The notes below the pieces were generated by a model. The model saw only the letters and a list, made by a program, of their open reading frames with translations. It did no database searches and had not been told where the DNA came from. A program made the position numbers and the translations under genes. Of a DNA stretch of 64,000 nucleotides, positions 43,591 through 53,399 are shown one piece after another. Within the stretch, counting starts at the first letter, position 1. Each line of letters opens with the position of its first letter. Origin of the DNA: Liolophura sinensis (taxonomy: Eukaryota; Mollusca; Polyplacophora; Chitonida; Chitonidae); NCBI RefSeq assembly GCF_032854445.1, contig NC_088298.1:4520160-4584159 (forward strand). Direction: 5' to 3'.

Positions 43591-44311
43591 TTCTGCGCTT
43601 TAGGAATTGAGGTCCAGGCTGGGCTGCGCGTTATCCTCTGCTTACATCACACTTTATGGGCATATATATCTAGATTCACCCCTTTTTGCATATACGATGT
43701 TTATTACTTCAAACTCATTTCAGTTTGCTTGAGATTTATTCTGCTGTACTCTATTTGTTTCTTTTTTTCTGTATTGCAGTGGATGCAACTATAACTTACA
43801 AGGCTAGAGGAAGTGTATGGATGATGACCATATGATGGTCATATGATGACCTAAACGCGCCTCCTTTTTGGTGAGTTCCGCTTTTTGTTCAAAAAAAGCT
43901 ATAGCGTGAGCGCCGCCATCTCGCAAAAGCCTGTCATTATTAACATGATCCGGTATAGCAGCTCTGCTCCAATCTGGCAGCGAAATTATGTCGTGCAAAC
44001 CCTCTATTTGGTGCGTTATTATTACACTGAATCCAGTTCTGCTATATAAACAAGCCGTTTGTAACGAAGAAAATATCAGATCGCCACACCGGCTATGACT
44101 AAACTACATTTAATAACCAATGGTGGGAAGGGAGACGACGATTCAGCCAAGAGACGGGTCACGTGATTGTCAAAAATCTCATTCGGCCATGACATCAGCT
44201 CATAATTTCACCTCAGCATCTGGTGTCACCATCATGTTCTAATGATGCGTTTCTATTTAGCAAGAGTAGATATAGGCGTGTAGAGTATAGTATATCTGTA
44301 CTACCTCATCA
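43591..44311. other. Unassigned low-copy DNA
   Basis: A small repeat, GATGACCATATGATGGTCATATGATGACC, covers 43820-43852 and is described by its outer phrases only. No gene seen. Confidence 0.35.
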
Positions 44312-44452
44312 GGGCCCACTTTCACAAAGGGGCGTACGACATTTTTTATCGTACATTTGTCGTACGATATTTTGTACGTCACTATTACCGTACCATTGTC
44401 CTATATGTGCGATTATGGTACATGTACGACATCTTTGTGAAACTGAGACCTG
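44312..44452. mobile_element. Family P foldback MITE
   Basis: The left end GGGCCCACTTTCACAAAGGG and right end CTTTGTGAAACTGAGACCTGG are inverted copies. The inside is rich in GTACGAC and GTCGTAC words, giving a foldback of about 140 bp. There is no coding capacity. Confidence 0.7.
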
Positions 44453-44620
44453 GCTTTCAACTCGGTCCCCAGCATGAGGGCTAGGCTAAAAAGTGGCCGT
44501 GCCAATGTCGGCATGCTGTGGTATAGCTGAGATGTCATATCTGGTGTCTTCAGCATGGTGATTCAGTGATGCAGCACTATGTGTATACTTCTCGACATTG
44601 AAATCAGTCTGTTTTAGCAA
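44453..44620 (+). mobile_element. SINE B, diverged middle segment
   Basis: TGAGATGTCATATCTGGTGT, CTTCAGCATGGTGATTCAGT and GCACTATGTGTATACTTCT follow SINE B order. Head and tail are not evident. Confidence 0.5.
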
Positions 44621-44866
44621 GACATCATCGTGATATAGTAAGCGAAATGTGCAAATTACAGTTCACGCCGGCAACCAGTAAAACAATGCCCGTAGAGAAA
44701 CTTTCAGTTGTATTCGTTATTTAAAATCAGTATAATTAACTTTTAAAAATATACATAATTTTAACAGAAGATAGTTGCTGAAAGTAAAAATAATCAGATA
44801 ATGTTGGAAAGACACGCGAATGTAGTATCCAATGGGTAGTCCACAACACATATCACAGAGGAGATA
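44621..44866. other. Unassigned DNA
   Basis: Nothing recognised. Confidence 0.35.
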
Positions 44867-45029
44867 TTATTTATTTATTTATTTATTTATTTATTCATTT
44901 ATGTGATTGGTGTTTTACGCCGTACTCAGGAATATTTCACTCATACGACGACAGTTAGCATTATGGTGGGTGGAAACCGGGCAGAGCCCGGGGGAAATCC
45001 ACAACCATCCGCGGGTTGCTGTCAGACCT
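44867..45029 (-). mobile_element. SINE A, 5'-truncated, with likely target duplication
   Basis: A long AAAT-type tail (plus TTTA repeats), shared block, core and CATCCGCGGGTTGCTGTCAG. GAGGAG occurs just outside both ends (44858-44863 and 45030-45035), with further partial match beyond it. Confidence 0.88.
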
Positions 45030-45847
45030 GAGGAGTTGATAAAACTGCGACATGTTTATACTGCCGATAGCCTTTGGTACATGTACACATACGTAGGAAA
45101 TTAAACACATACCACGTTATGGTCGAAGTGTTGCTGAAAGTTACAGAAAATGATCCAAAAACTTTACCAGAATCAACTTTACCTTTGTGTGAAGGTAGTG
45201 TTGGCTAAATGAACGATACAAGTATAGCCATTAACTATTATCGACCTGTGTGACTGCAAACCGATGTCAGCATTCCGAGCACGAAATTCAATTGAATCAG
45301 CCTGTACACGGCGTACCCAAGTTGAAAATATTGATACTTATACATCCCCTCCAAAGCACAGGTTAAGCGGGGTCACACAAAGCCGCTGAGCGACCCATTC
45401 AATGAATACAAAGAGGGTTTTTGTCTGTTTATACCATTTAGAGCATTTAGAACGAAGGTAAATGACACGGGATACTCAATGTAGATTCCGAATGAAACAG
45501 GCTTTGACTCAACAGGCTATACTTAGCCTGACAACGGCTAGTTATACCTTGCGAAGAGTCTATAAGCCATATGCAAAAATAACAAAAGAACATTTTTTCC
45601 CCAGTTTTATTGGCATATCTTACATTTTCTATTTTCTCTTATTGTCAGAGGACATTTACCCATATTTCGGAACGTTTCATGTTTTAATGATTTTTTTTTT
45701 TTACATTTTATATTATAACGGGTAATATGGAAGCGGGTGGGGGAGGGTTAGGGGGGTAGTTTTAACCTCTGTAACGTTATGAGTCTTGTTATATAATTGA
45801 TAATCTCCAATGATATTATATCTGCACCCCGTCTTGGCATAAATGAT
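45030..45847. other. Unassigned low-copy DNA
   Basis: No gene or repeat recognised. A G-rich tract lies at 45730-45760. Confidence 0.35.
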
Positions 45848-46691
45848 CACAATACAATACAACACAACCCAACATAACACAGTACAGTGCAGCACAGTGC
45901 AGTACACCACAGTACAGGGCAGCAGAGTGCAGTACACCACAGTACAGTACACCACAGCACAGTACACCACAGCACAGTACACCACATACTCTTTCCACGA
46001 CAGACTCTTTTCACATAGCTTACACAGCACAGTGCAATACAGTACTGTACATACTCTCTCTACGACAGACTTTACAGTACACCACAGCACAGTACACCAC
46101 AGCACACCGCAGAGCGGTGCAGTACATCACAGTACAGTACACCATTATACAGTACAGTACAGTGGAACACAGTGCAGTGCAGTGCAGAACAGTACAGTAC
46201 ATCACAGTACAGTACAATGCAGTACACCACAGTACAGTATACCACAGTACGGTGCAGCACGTTGCAGTGCATCACAGTACAGTATACCACAGCACAATGC
46301 AGCATAGTACAGCACAGTGCAGTACAGTATAGTACACTACAGTACCGTACAATACAGTACATACTTTCTCCACGACATACTTTCTTCACATAGCTTACAC
46401 AGCACAGTACAGCACAGTCTCTCTCCACGACAGACTCTCCTCACGTAGTTTACACAGTACAGTACAATATATTACAGCACAGTGAAGCACAGTTCAGCCC
46501 AGTGCAGCATGGTGCAGTACAGTATAATACACTTCAGTACAGAACAATACAGTGCAGCACAGTACAGCACAGTGCGGTGCAGTATAGTAGACTACAGTAC
46601 AGTACAATACAGTACAGCACAGTGCGGCACAGTACAGCACACTACAGTACATACTCTTTCCACGACATACTCTCTTCACATAGCTTACAAC
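45848..46691. repeat. CAGTA-type pentanucleotide array with a recurring spacer
   Basis: Dense ACAGTACAGTACACCACAGC-type sequence. A distinct motif of about 43 bp recurs five times, at 45985, 46050 (short), 46360, 46414 and 46650, containing TCCACGACAGACTCT and TCACATAGCTTACACAG. The array is thus built from larger blocks. Frames on both strands (Tyr/Cys/Thr-rich or Val/Leu-rich) are artefacts. Confidence 0.93.
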
Positions 46692-47109
46692 GATGTAGGT
46701 TGTCGACGACTGAGCCTCGCATTCAGAAATATAAAAAAATTCAGCAATATCAGGCGTCACTGATCAGCCACAAGTGGACCATACATAACACCCGACGAAT
46801 ATGATAAAAATTGGCCCGTATTCACCCTCCCCCATCGTTCATTCTTTACAACAATTACGACATTACTATCGTTTTAATTGGTCATTCTGGATTATGTAAA
46901 TTGGCCATCTGAATCAGATTTGTGCACTCTTTCAGCAGTTATTAGACGACAAGGTACGGGTCTCTACTGAGGTGAGTATACAGTACAATACAATGTATTT
47001 TTTGCACGACTCGTGCGCAACGAATTCGTGGTATAACAAACACATAGGAAGAAAATAAGACACATTTTACAGTAAAACATTAATGTTGAGTCGTACGTTT
47101 AGTATTGTT
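46692..47109. other. Unassigned DNA
   Basis: No feature recognised. Confidence 0.35.
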
Positions 47110-47466
47110 TAATGAATGTATGAATGCTTGCGGGTTTAACGTCGTACTTGCGAATTTTTCTGTCATATGACGACGAGGAGAAATTGTGAGTGTACATATA
47201 CTGAGTCTTCTTGTGGCAGGGCGAGTCCATGCCACCCAAATGCCGCCGCCACTGATGTATCATGTCGGAGTCCCCGGACATGACATCCCACCCAGTCATA
47301 TTATACTGACACCAAGACAACCAGTCCTGTTTCCTTGATCTAGCCTCTCAGTGCTGTGCGCCAAGCGATGGAGCAAAAAGTACCATTTTAAATGTCTTTG
47401 GTATGACCCGACCCAGGTTTGAAGTTTCGAGGCGGACGCTCTAACCATTAGGCCACCGAAGCGGCC
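47110..47466 (-). mobile_element. SINE B, full length, abutting family Q
   Basis: On the minus strand the head (plus ACGCTCTAACCATTAGGCCA, 47439-47458) and box B (plus CCCAGGTTTGAAG) are followed by the body (plus CATGACATCCCACCCAGTCA). The 54-bp-like segment (plus GACGACGAGGAGAAATTGTG), shared block (plus GGGTTTAACGTCGTACTTGC) and an ATTC-type tail at 47110-47125 complete it. Its head end touches the family Q terminus at 47467. Confidence 0.9.
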
Positions 47467-48130
47467 TATAGTCTATTTCTTCTAGCACGTCGCCTAAATT
47501 CAGCTGTTTGTAAAATCAGCCACACACGCTATTAAAATTATCCTTAGTCCGTGACACATAACAACCCAAGCTGCATAGACTGATATGCTGAACGCCCATA
47601 TTATTGCAAAGAAAATGCAGACAGAATACTTTTCTAATTCATAACGTTAAACTCCACAAGGTCCACACCAAAAACTCATTGCCTCGGGTTAGGTCGTAAT
47701 TACTCAAACGCCAGTAGCATGCTGCACAATGGGCGTGGAGAGTAATCTGTTGTATAACGGCTGCACCAATAAGGGGTTAGAACAAACTCCACGCAGTAAC
47801 ACGGCCTACACTATTGTCTCTGCGAATAGACTAAGTGGCTTTAATTCCCTAACACCCATCATTAAATCCATTCTGCCGTGAGATCATACACTACAAGAGA
47901 TAAAATAAAATTCATTACAAAGGTTATATTATACTAAAACGTGTAAACATTTTCAAATAATGCTGTGTCAGTAACAGAGTTAATAGTTAAGTCGATAACA
48001 GTTTAGGTAACTGGTGTCGCCCTCCGTCGAAACACAATACCCAGCATGCCACTGGTTTTTGAATAACTATGACGGCTCCGAGGCAATGGGTTCTTGTCGT
48101 CCAAACCGAGCTACAGACTACAGTATCGTC
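47467..48130. mobile_element. Family Q MITE, copy 2
   Basis: TATAGTCTATTTCTTCTAGC starts the left inverted repeat. The whole centre is present (GGGTTAGAACAAACTCCACG, TTATATTATACTAAAACGTG). The right inverted repeat is shortened by an internal deletion and ends GACTACAGTAT. Confidence 0.85.
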
Positions 48131-50108
48131 GAAGGCTAATCATTCCACAATGAGTCACATATGATATAAACTCTAGAGAAATATGAATGGCACCAACAGC
48201 CCACCATATCTGTTCTGTAACAGCCTGCTAATGTTAACCGAGAATCTGGTAACAGTATAGCAGTAACGTAAGTGGAAAAACAAAGGCATCCTTTCAGACT
48301 GGAACGATACGGTTACCTAGCGTGACGTGGTCGCGTCACCTGGTCGCATCGCTACATGGTAATAGTGCGTGCCGAGTTCGGCGATTCGACGATCTAAAAA
48401 TACAGGATAACGTGTATGCGTCCGGATACAGTCATTAAATGTACCATTAGAGACGGGAGAGTCACACTGTCCGTGAAATTGATCTATGTTAGCGGTCGAA
48501 ATACATGTAAGGCAGGGCGCGAGAAAGTAGGGGAGTGTCTGTAGGCTTGTGCGTAACCTTAAAGGGGAACTCTAATAAATATTATTTCAACTAGATCCAC
48601 TTAAAAAAACCATTAAAGTTGGATCGCCCGCCTATCGTGTCGGCCGCGGAGCCCTTGTCGGATGACGTCATGCCGTGAAGACCTGTCGGGATTATATATT
48701 GAAAAGTTCTGCAAGGTGTTGACAAATCCATGCATTAGGCCTACCCAGTGTGTGTTTTTCTTGAAGCTATCGTATGACTAAATCTATAATTACCCCTACA
48801 TGAACGCCTCCTCATTAGCGCCCTGAAAACCATATAAGTAAAACAGTTTTACAACAAGTATTTCAAAAGATACCGTAGTTATATCCGATCCTGGAAAAGC
48901 GTGTGCAACATAGCGACTTGGCGATACGATGACCGATTTTGGGTCACATACCAACCACCGTAGATGACGCAAGAACGCTTCCGTTTGCTTTGTCTGACAC
49001 AAAAACTCGATATCCATGGAATTATGGTGTTACCCGTGGAGAATTTGTCGCGGTTTTTGCAGTCCACAGATTATATTTTTTATATCCAAGTCAAGCTACA
49101 AGCCTACCGGCATGCGACACGATGGTCCATGCAGCTGACAGTGATATGCAGTGACGAGAACAGCCTGTCACCCAACACTGGTGAAAGTGACAATCGAGCT
49201 TATCTTTTATTTTTCACTGCAAAAGTAAATACAGCTTGTATTATACTGAATGGAAACAGCGGCTGGCAACACATAGAAATGCCAATTTTTTTTTTTTGCC
49301 GAAGTTCCCGTTACGGGCTTCAAGGTACGTCATACTGTGGCGCATCACGCGCGCACAGCGGCCAGTAGGTGAGCTGGGCTGGAGGGCCGTTCTGTCGCCT
49401 CGTGGCCGTTGTAAAGGCAACGACTAGCGACTCCCTACAGTTCGTGTGACAGCCTGCTGTTTTAAACAAGCATGTAACTGAACAACTTATGTTTTTTTTG
49501 GGGGGGGGGGGGGCGTGGAGTGGGGGATATCGGCTTTTTATTTTAGGTGGCTGAATTAGCAAGTGTCATACGGCTACGATCGTCCTCCGTAATCAAAGGG
49601 TGTGTTTGATGAGATCTGGTCAATATTTTCTCAGTCCGTGGTATTTTTAGACCATGTATGTGTAACTTTACAGCACCCTGCGTTGCGTTACTGTAGTCGC
49701 AAAACCACACTTGGGCATGGAGTAATCTCGAAATTAGTTGTAAATGTATAGCAATTGTCTTCAGTGGTCTGTGCACATAGAGAAGCCTCGCTGTCGGCAG
49801 GGAATGTACCACCGTGACGTCACAAGGTCAACAGCGGCTCCATCGTAGTGGAGTACATTTTCTGATGTTTGATTACCAAATTCTACCGTTTTTCCTTCCG
49901 TTTTCAATGTTTTAAAAGATCGGAATGGATTCAGGGAACATAAAAGCATCTGTATGCAGTTTGCAAGGCCCAACGCTGGTGTTTTGCTTTAAAGAGGAAA
50001 AATCAAACCGGTTATTATAAGTTACTTGTAATATATCCACCTTATACCGCTAGGTGGCCCTGTATGGGGTCCTAATAATATGCTGCCCCGCGCTTATTTT
50101 TGATGTAC
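48131..50108. other. Unassigned low-copy DNA with a T/G run
   Basis: T8 followed by G14 lies at 49492-49513. A 134-codon frame (48964-49368, +) overlaps two others and has no recognisable domain. AAAGGGGAACTCTAATAAAT at 48560 looks like a possible MITE end but has no partner. Confidence 0.35.
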
Positions 50109-50361
50109 GCTCTAAAAAATAATGTGTTAAATTTAACAGAAAGTCTGTTGTCTTAGTGATGTTAGGATGTATTCTGCTATTGCCGAAGATTTTTCTGTTA
50201 AATATAACACACATATTCTATTAATTCAACATAAAGACGCTATTAGACTAACACAATATTATATTGAACATGACACAATATTGTGTTATAATACCAGAAT
50301 ACATTCTAGCATCACTCAGACAACACACTTTTTGTTAAATTTTTTTTACGATTTTTGAGTG
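50109..50361. mobile_element. Family N MITE, intact copy
   Basis: Inverted ends of about 65 bp: left GCTCTAAAAAATAATGTGTT and GTCTTAGTGATGTTAGGATG, right CTAGCATCACTCAGACAACA and TTTTTTACGATTTTTGAGTG. Smaller inverted repeats inside (TGTTAAATATAACA; ACAATATTGTGTT) make it strongly foldback. About 253 bp, no coding capacity. Confidence 0.82.
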
Positions 50362-50539
50362 AATCTTAAAGATGCATGGCCGAATTGCACAGATTTTGAA
50401 CAGCGTCATCTTCATCTGATATGAGTCTCATATTTTGATTTTTGATAACTTATAAACTCGTTTTGTGAACGATTTGAATGCTCTGGTGATTATTAGTTAC
50501 TAATCAGCGATGATTACATATGTTCCATGGTGTACATAC
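50362..50539. other. Short unassigned interval
   Basis: Nothing recognised apart from the left target duplication of the next element. Confidence 0.35.
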
Positions 50540-50842
50540 CGGCCCCGATAGTACAGCTGGTAGACCGTCCGCTTCGAGAGCGGTAGATCCACGATCAGTC
50601 CTAGGCCGAGTCACACCTAAGACTTTAAAACAGCGCTTGGCGCTCTGCATGAAGGGGATAGTTTGACGACTGGTTGACCTGTATCAGTATAATGGCTCGT
50701 CTAAGTAAAACTAGATAAAAGAACGGTGGAAATCCGTCCTGCAACAAGGAGGCACATTATAAACACCCTAAGGATTCCTTCGTCGTCATATGACTGAACA
50801 ATTGCTGAGTACGACTTAAACCCCCAAACACTCACTCACTAA
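50540..50842 (+). mobile_element. SINE C with perfect 13-bp target duplications
   Basis: The tRNA-like head has CCGTCCGCTTCGAGAGCGGTAG (anticodon loop TTCGAGA). The body GACTGGTTGACCTGTATCAG lacks about 60 bp compared with 23.2 kb. Shared block TGAGTACGACTTAAACCCCC and ACTC tail follow. ATGGTGTACATAC flanks it at 50527-50539 and 50843-50855. Confidence 0.95.
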
Positions 50843-51959
50843 ATGGTGTACATACGGATAAAATAGCGCAGTTATGTATTAAGAGACTGAATGATACCTG
50901 TCTATCCGGACAAGCAAAAACGGCGGGTGCTGGATTTGATCTCCTTTATAGTGACGCATATGTGTATTGGTTTTGAGAATATTCCCTGGGCTTTGATATA
51001 CTTTGATAGACAGCGCTGTTTACTAAGTTGGAGAGAAAAAGTCTGTGGTATTAGCGTAGTCTGGACGTCACTGTATCAGGATTTTGGATAGTTTAATCTT
51101 GTATACACCGTATAATACCGTGCCAAGACAAGGGAACCACACTACATCCGTCAGCGCGGACTCCGCAGAGCTTTGTCTCCGCTTACACGGAAAAGGTCGG
51201 GCGCGCACCAGTGACGTCATCGGGCAGACGACTTGTGCGAAAAGGACTGGGGATTAGCCCAAAGCTGGCGGAAAACACCAACTTGTGACGATCGTGAAAG
51301 TACGCATCAAATATTGAGAATCATTGGAAAAAGGAAAAGGTCAAACTGCGACTGACTTAACCAATATCAGTAGGACGCCTTAAGTCTTTTGATCTCTAAT
51401 ACCACACGCAAATTTATCTACCCTGACAAATGCATTTGCCCTGGCCAGGGAATTTAGAGGGTATCTCTCCTTCCACTCTTTCCCCTCCCTCCCCCGTTTT
51501 TGTCCAACTTAACACCTGGTGTTATAGGGCTTATGAGAATCAGGAATGGATGTACGCTGAAGTTCTTCAACTACAGGACATAGCCTGTGCACCTGAGACA
51601 AATCTACAAACGACAGGCAAGAATCGCCAGCTCAACCGAGTTGCATTTTATTGATTAACTTGATAGGAAATCAGGGATTTTCATTCTCACGTGCTGTGTA
51701 ACTATAAATCAGCTTTTAATCTGGAAATTCTTACTGGGCCATAGACTGTGCCATGTTAGAGCAGTTGAACACTAACTGGTTATGGGTATATGTGCGATCT
51801 CAAGATTGTCTACCCCACGGTTTGTAACCCATGCAAACGTTTGTCTTTGCAATACGACCTAACTATAGTCTATGTCTATTGAATTAGACTACTACGTTGT
51901 AAATACGAACAGTTGCAAAAAGAGCTCAACTGAGATACATTATAAACAGCTTATAAACT
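50843..51959. other. Unassigned low-copy DNA
   Basis: ACTATAGTCTATGTCTATTG at 51864 may be a stub of a family Q end. No gene recognised. Confidence 0.35.
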
Positions 51960-52160
51960 AACATGGTACACTGATTGCAAAAACCTCGCGCTTTTCCAGC
52001 ACCATTGAAACTGTTGACTGGTTCTGCTTGCATGATTCCGTCGTAATTTCTTATTTTATACATTTTTTTTACTTCCTTGGTGATTTGTGTTGAACGTTAT
52101 TATGGAAATTGTCCTTGCGATTATTGAGCCGGAACATCCAGTTGCGTGATATACGAATAC
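51960..52160 (+). mobile_element. Retroelement 3' fragment
   Basis: TCTGCTTGCATGATTCCGTC, TGGTGATTTGTGTTGAACGT and TTGCGATTATTGAGCCGGAA match the 3' region at 26860-27010. Confidence 0.6.
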
Positions 52161-52207
52161 GAATACGATATACGAATGTTTTGACTCATAGAGTCTAGTG
52201 GGCATGG

Positions 52208-52375
52208 AGATAGGGCGAGTGAGTGAGCGCTTGCGGTTTCGCGTCGTACTTAACAATTTTTCGGTCATATGACGAGAAGGAGTTCTTAGAGTGTATGTAA
52301 TGTGCCTCCTTGTCGCTGGACGGATTTCTACCGCTCTTACCTAGTGCTGCTTCACTGAAACGACTTACCAAAGGC
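52208..52375 (-). mobile_element. SINE C, 5'-truncated
   Basis: Minus-strand tail (plus GAGTGAGTGAGCGCTTGCGG), shared block (plus CGTCGTACTTAACAATTTTT), 54-bp-like segment and body up to TTCACTGAAACGACTTACCAAAGG. It ends exactly where a 20-bp array starts. Confidence 0.85.
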
Positions 52376-52575
52376 TAATCACACAGCGAGACAGTTAGTC
52401 ACACAATCATTCAGTTAGTCGCACTGTCAATCAGTTAGTCGCACTGTCAATCAGTTAGTCGCACTGTCAATCAGTTAGTCAAACACTTAATCAGTTAGTC
52501 ACATAGTTAATCAATTAGTCACACAGTCAATCATTTGGTTACACAGTCAATCAATTAGTCACTCAGTCAGGTTGT
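52376..52575. repeat. 20-bp minisatellite, about 10 units
   Basis: The unit is CAGTTAGTCGCACTGTCAAT. Three units at 52427-52490 are identical or nearly so, and outer units vary (CACATAGTTAATCAATTAGT). Confidence 0.92.
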
Positions 52576-53399
52576 TATTCAGTCAAACGTAAGCCAATAC
52601 ATTAGGGACATTCAGTGGCATTTTGGTCTGCGTTTTCCGCACAGGTCTCTCCTTGGCATGGACTTTGTAGGCGGTCGCTTGCTAAAGGCAAGGACGGAAA
52701 CGATCGCTAAAAAACCCATCAAATATTGAACATAATGGGAACAGTAAATGTCCAACGGCAGGTAACCTACACATATATAACTACTGTACCCGGATGTTTA
52801 GGCGACTTAGCCAAGTTTTGTGTATGTGTGTCAGTCTCAGATTGTGGAAAAAGATGGAATCTGGCGCCTGGCATGAGGTATTCAAATACAGATAACACAT
52901 AACGTGGAAAGTGGAGGTACTTTGGTGTAAAAAAAAAAACTTCCGCATGTCATTGTTTAAAGGGTGCATTGAAAGATTCCATAAAACGATTTTTTTTTCA
53001 TTTTTGAGGCATATTTTATTGCATTTCTTTGTACCGCCTCTATTTCATGTTTATTCTGCGTCATTGGTCAGGAATGCAGTTTTACGGGGTTATTGCCCGG
53101 CAACCATCTATTTTATGGCCATATAACTTTTATGGGTGCTTTGTACTTGTGATTCGGAAATTTACAGGATTGTGCTGGGATTTACCGCATTAGCGTACAG
53201 AGTCCGTTGTTTCCACAGCTATCCCCGTTACCAGGCTACATAATTTCCGTACACGGAAAAAATTCTTTCTGACTGACTCACTGACTGACTGAACGGCTGA
53301 CTTGTGGCATGATTATATCTTCAGCCAACCTGATAGGTTCAAGGGAATGGACGTCTCGGTTACATCTTTAGAATCACCGGCTGTCTAAATGTGACAATG
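52576..53399. other. Unassigned low-copy DNA
   Basis: Short CTGACTGA run at 53269-53292. No gene recognised. Confidence 0.35.

Noticed and set aside
48964-49368. 134-codon frame
   Set aside because: No domain, overlaps other frames on both strands, and length is near the chance maximum for 64 kb.
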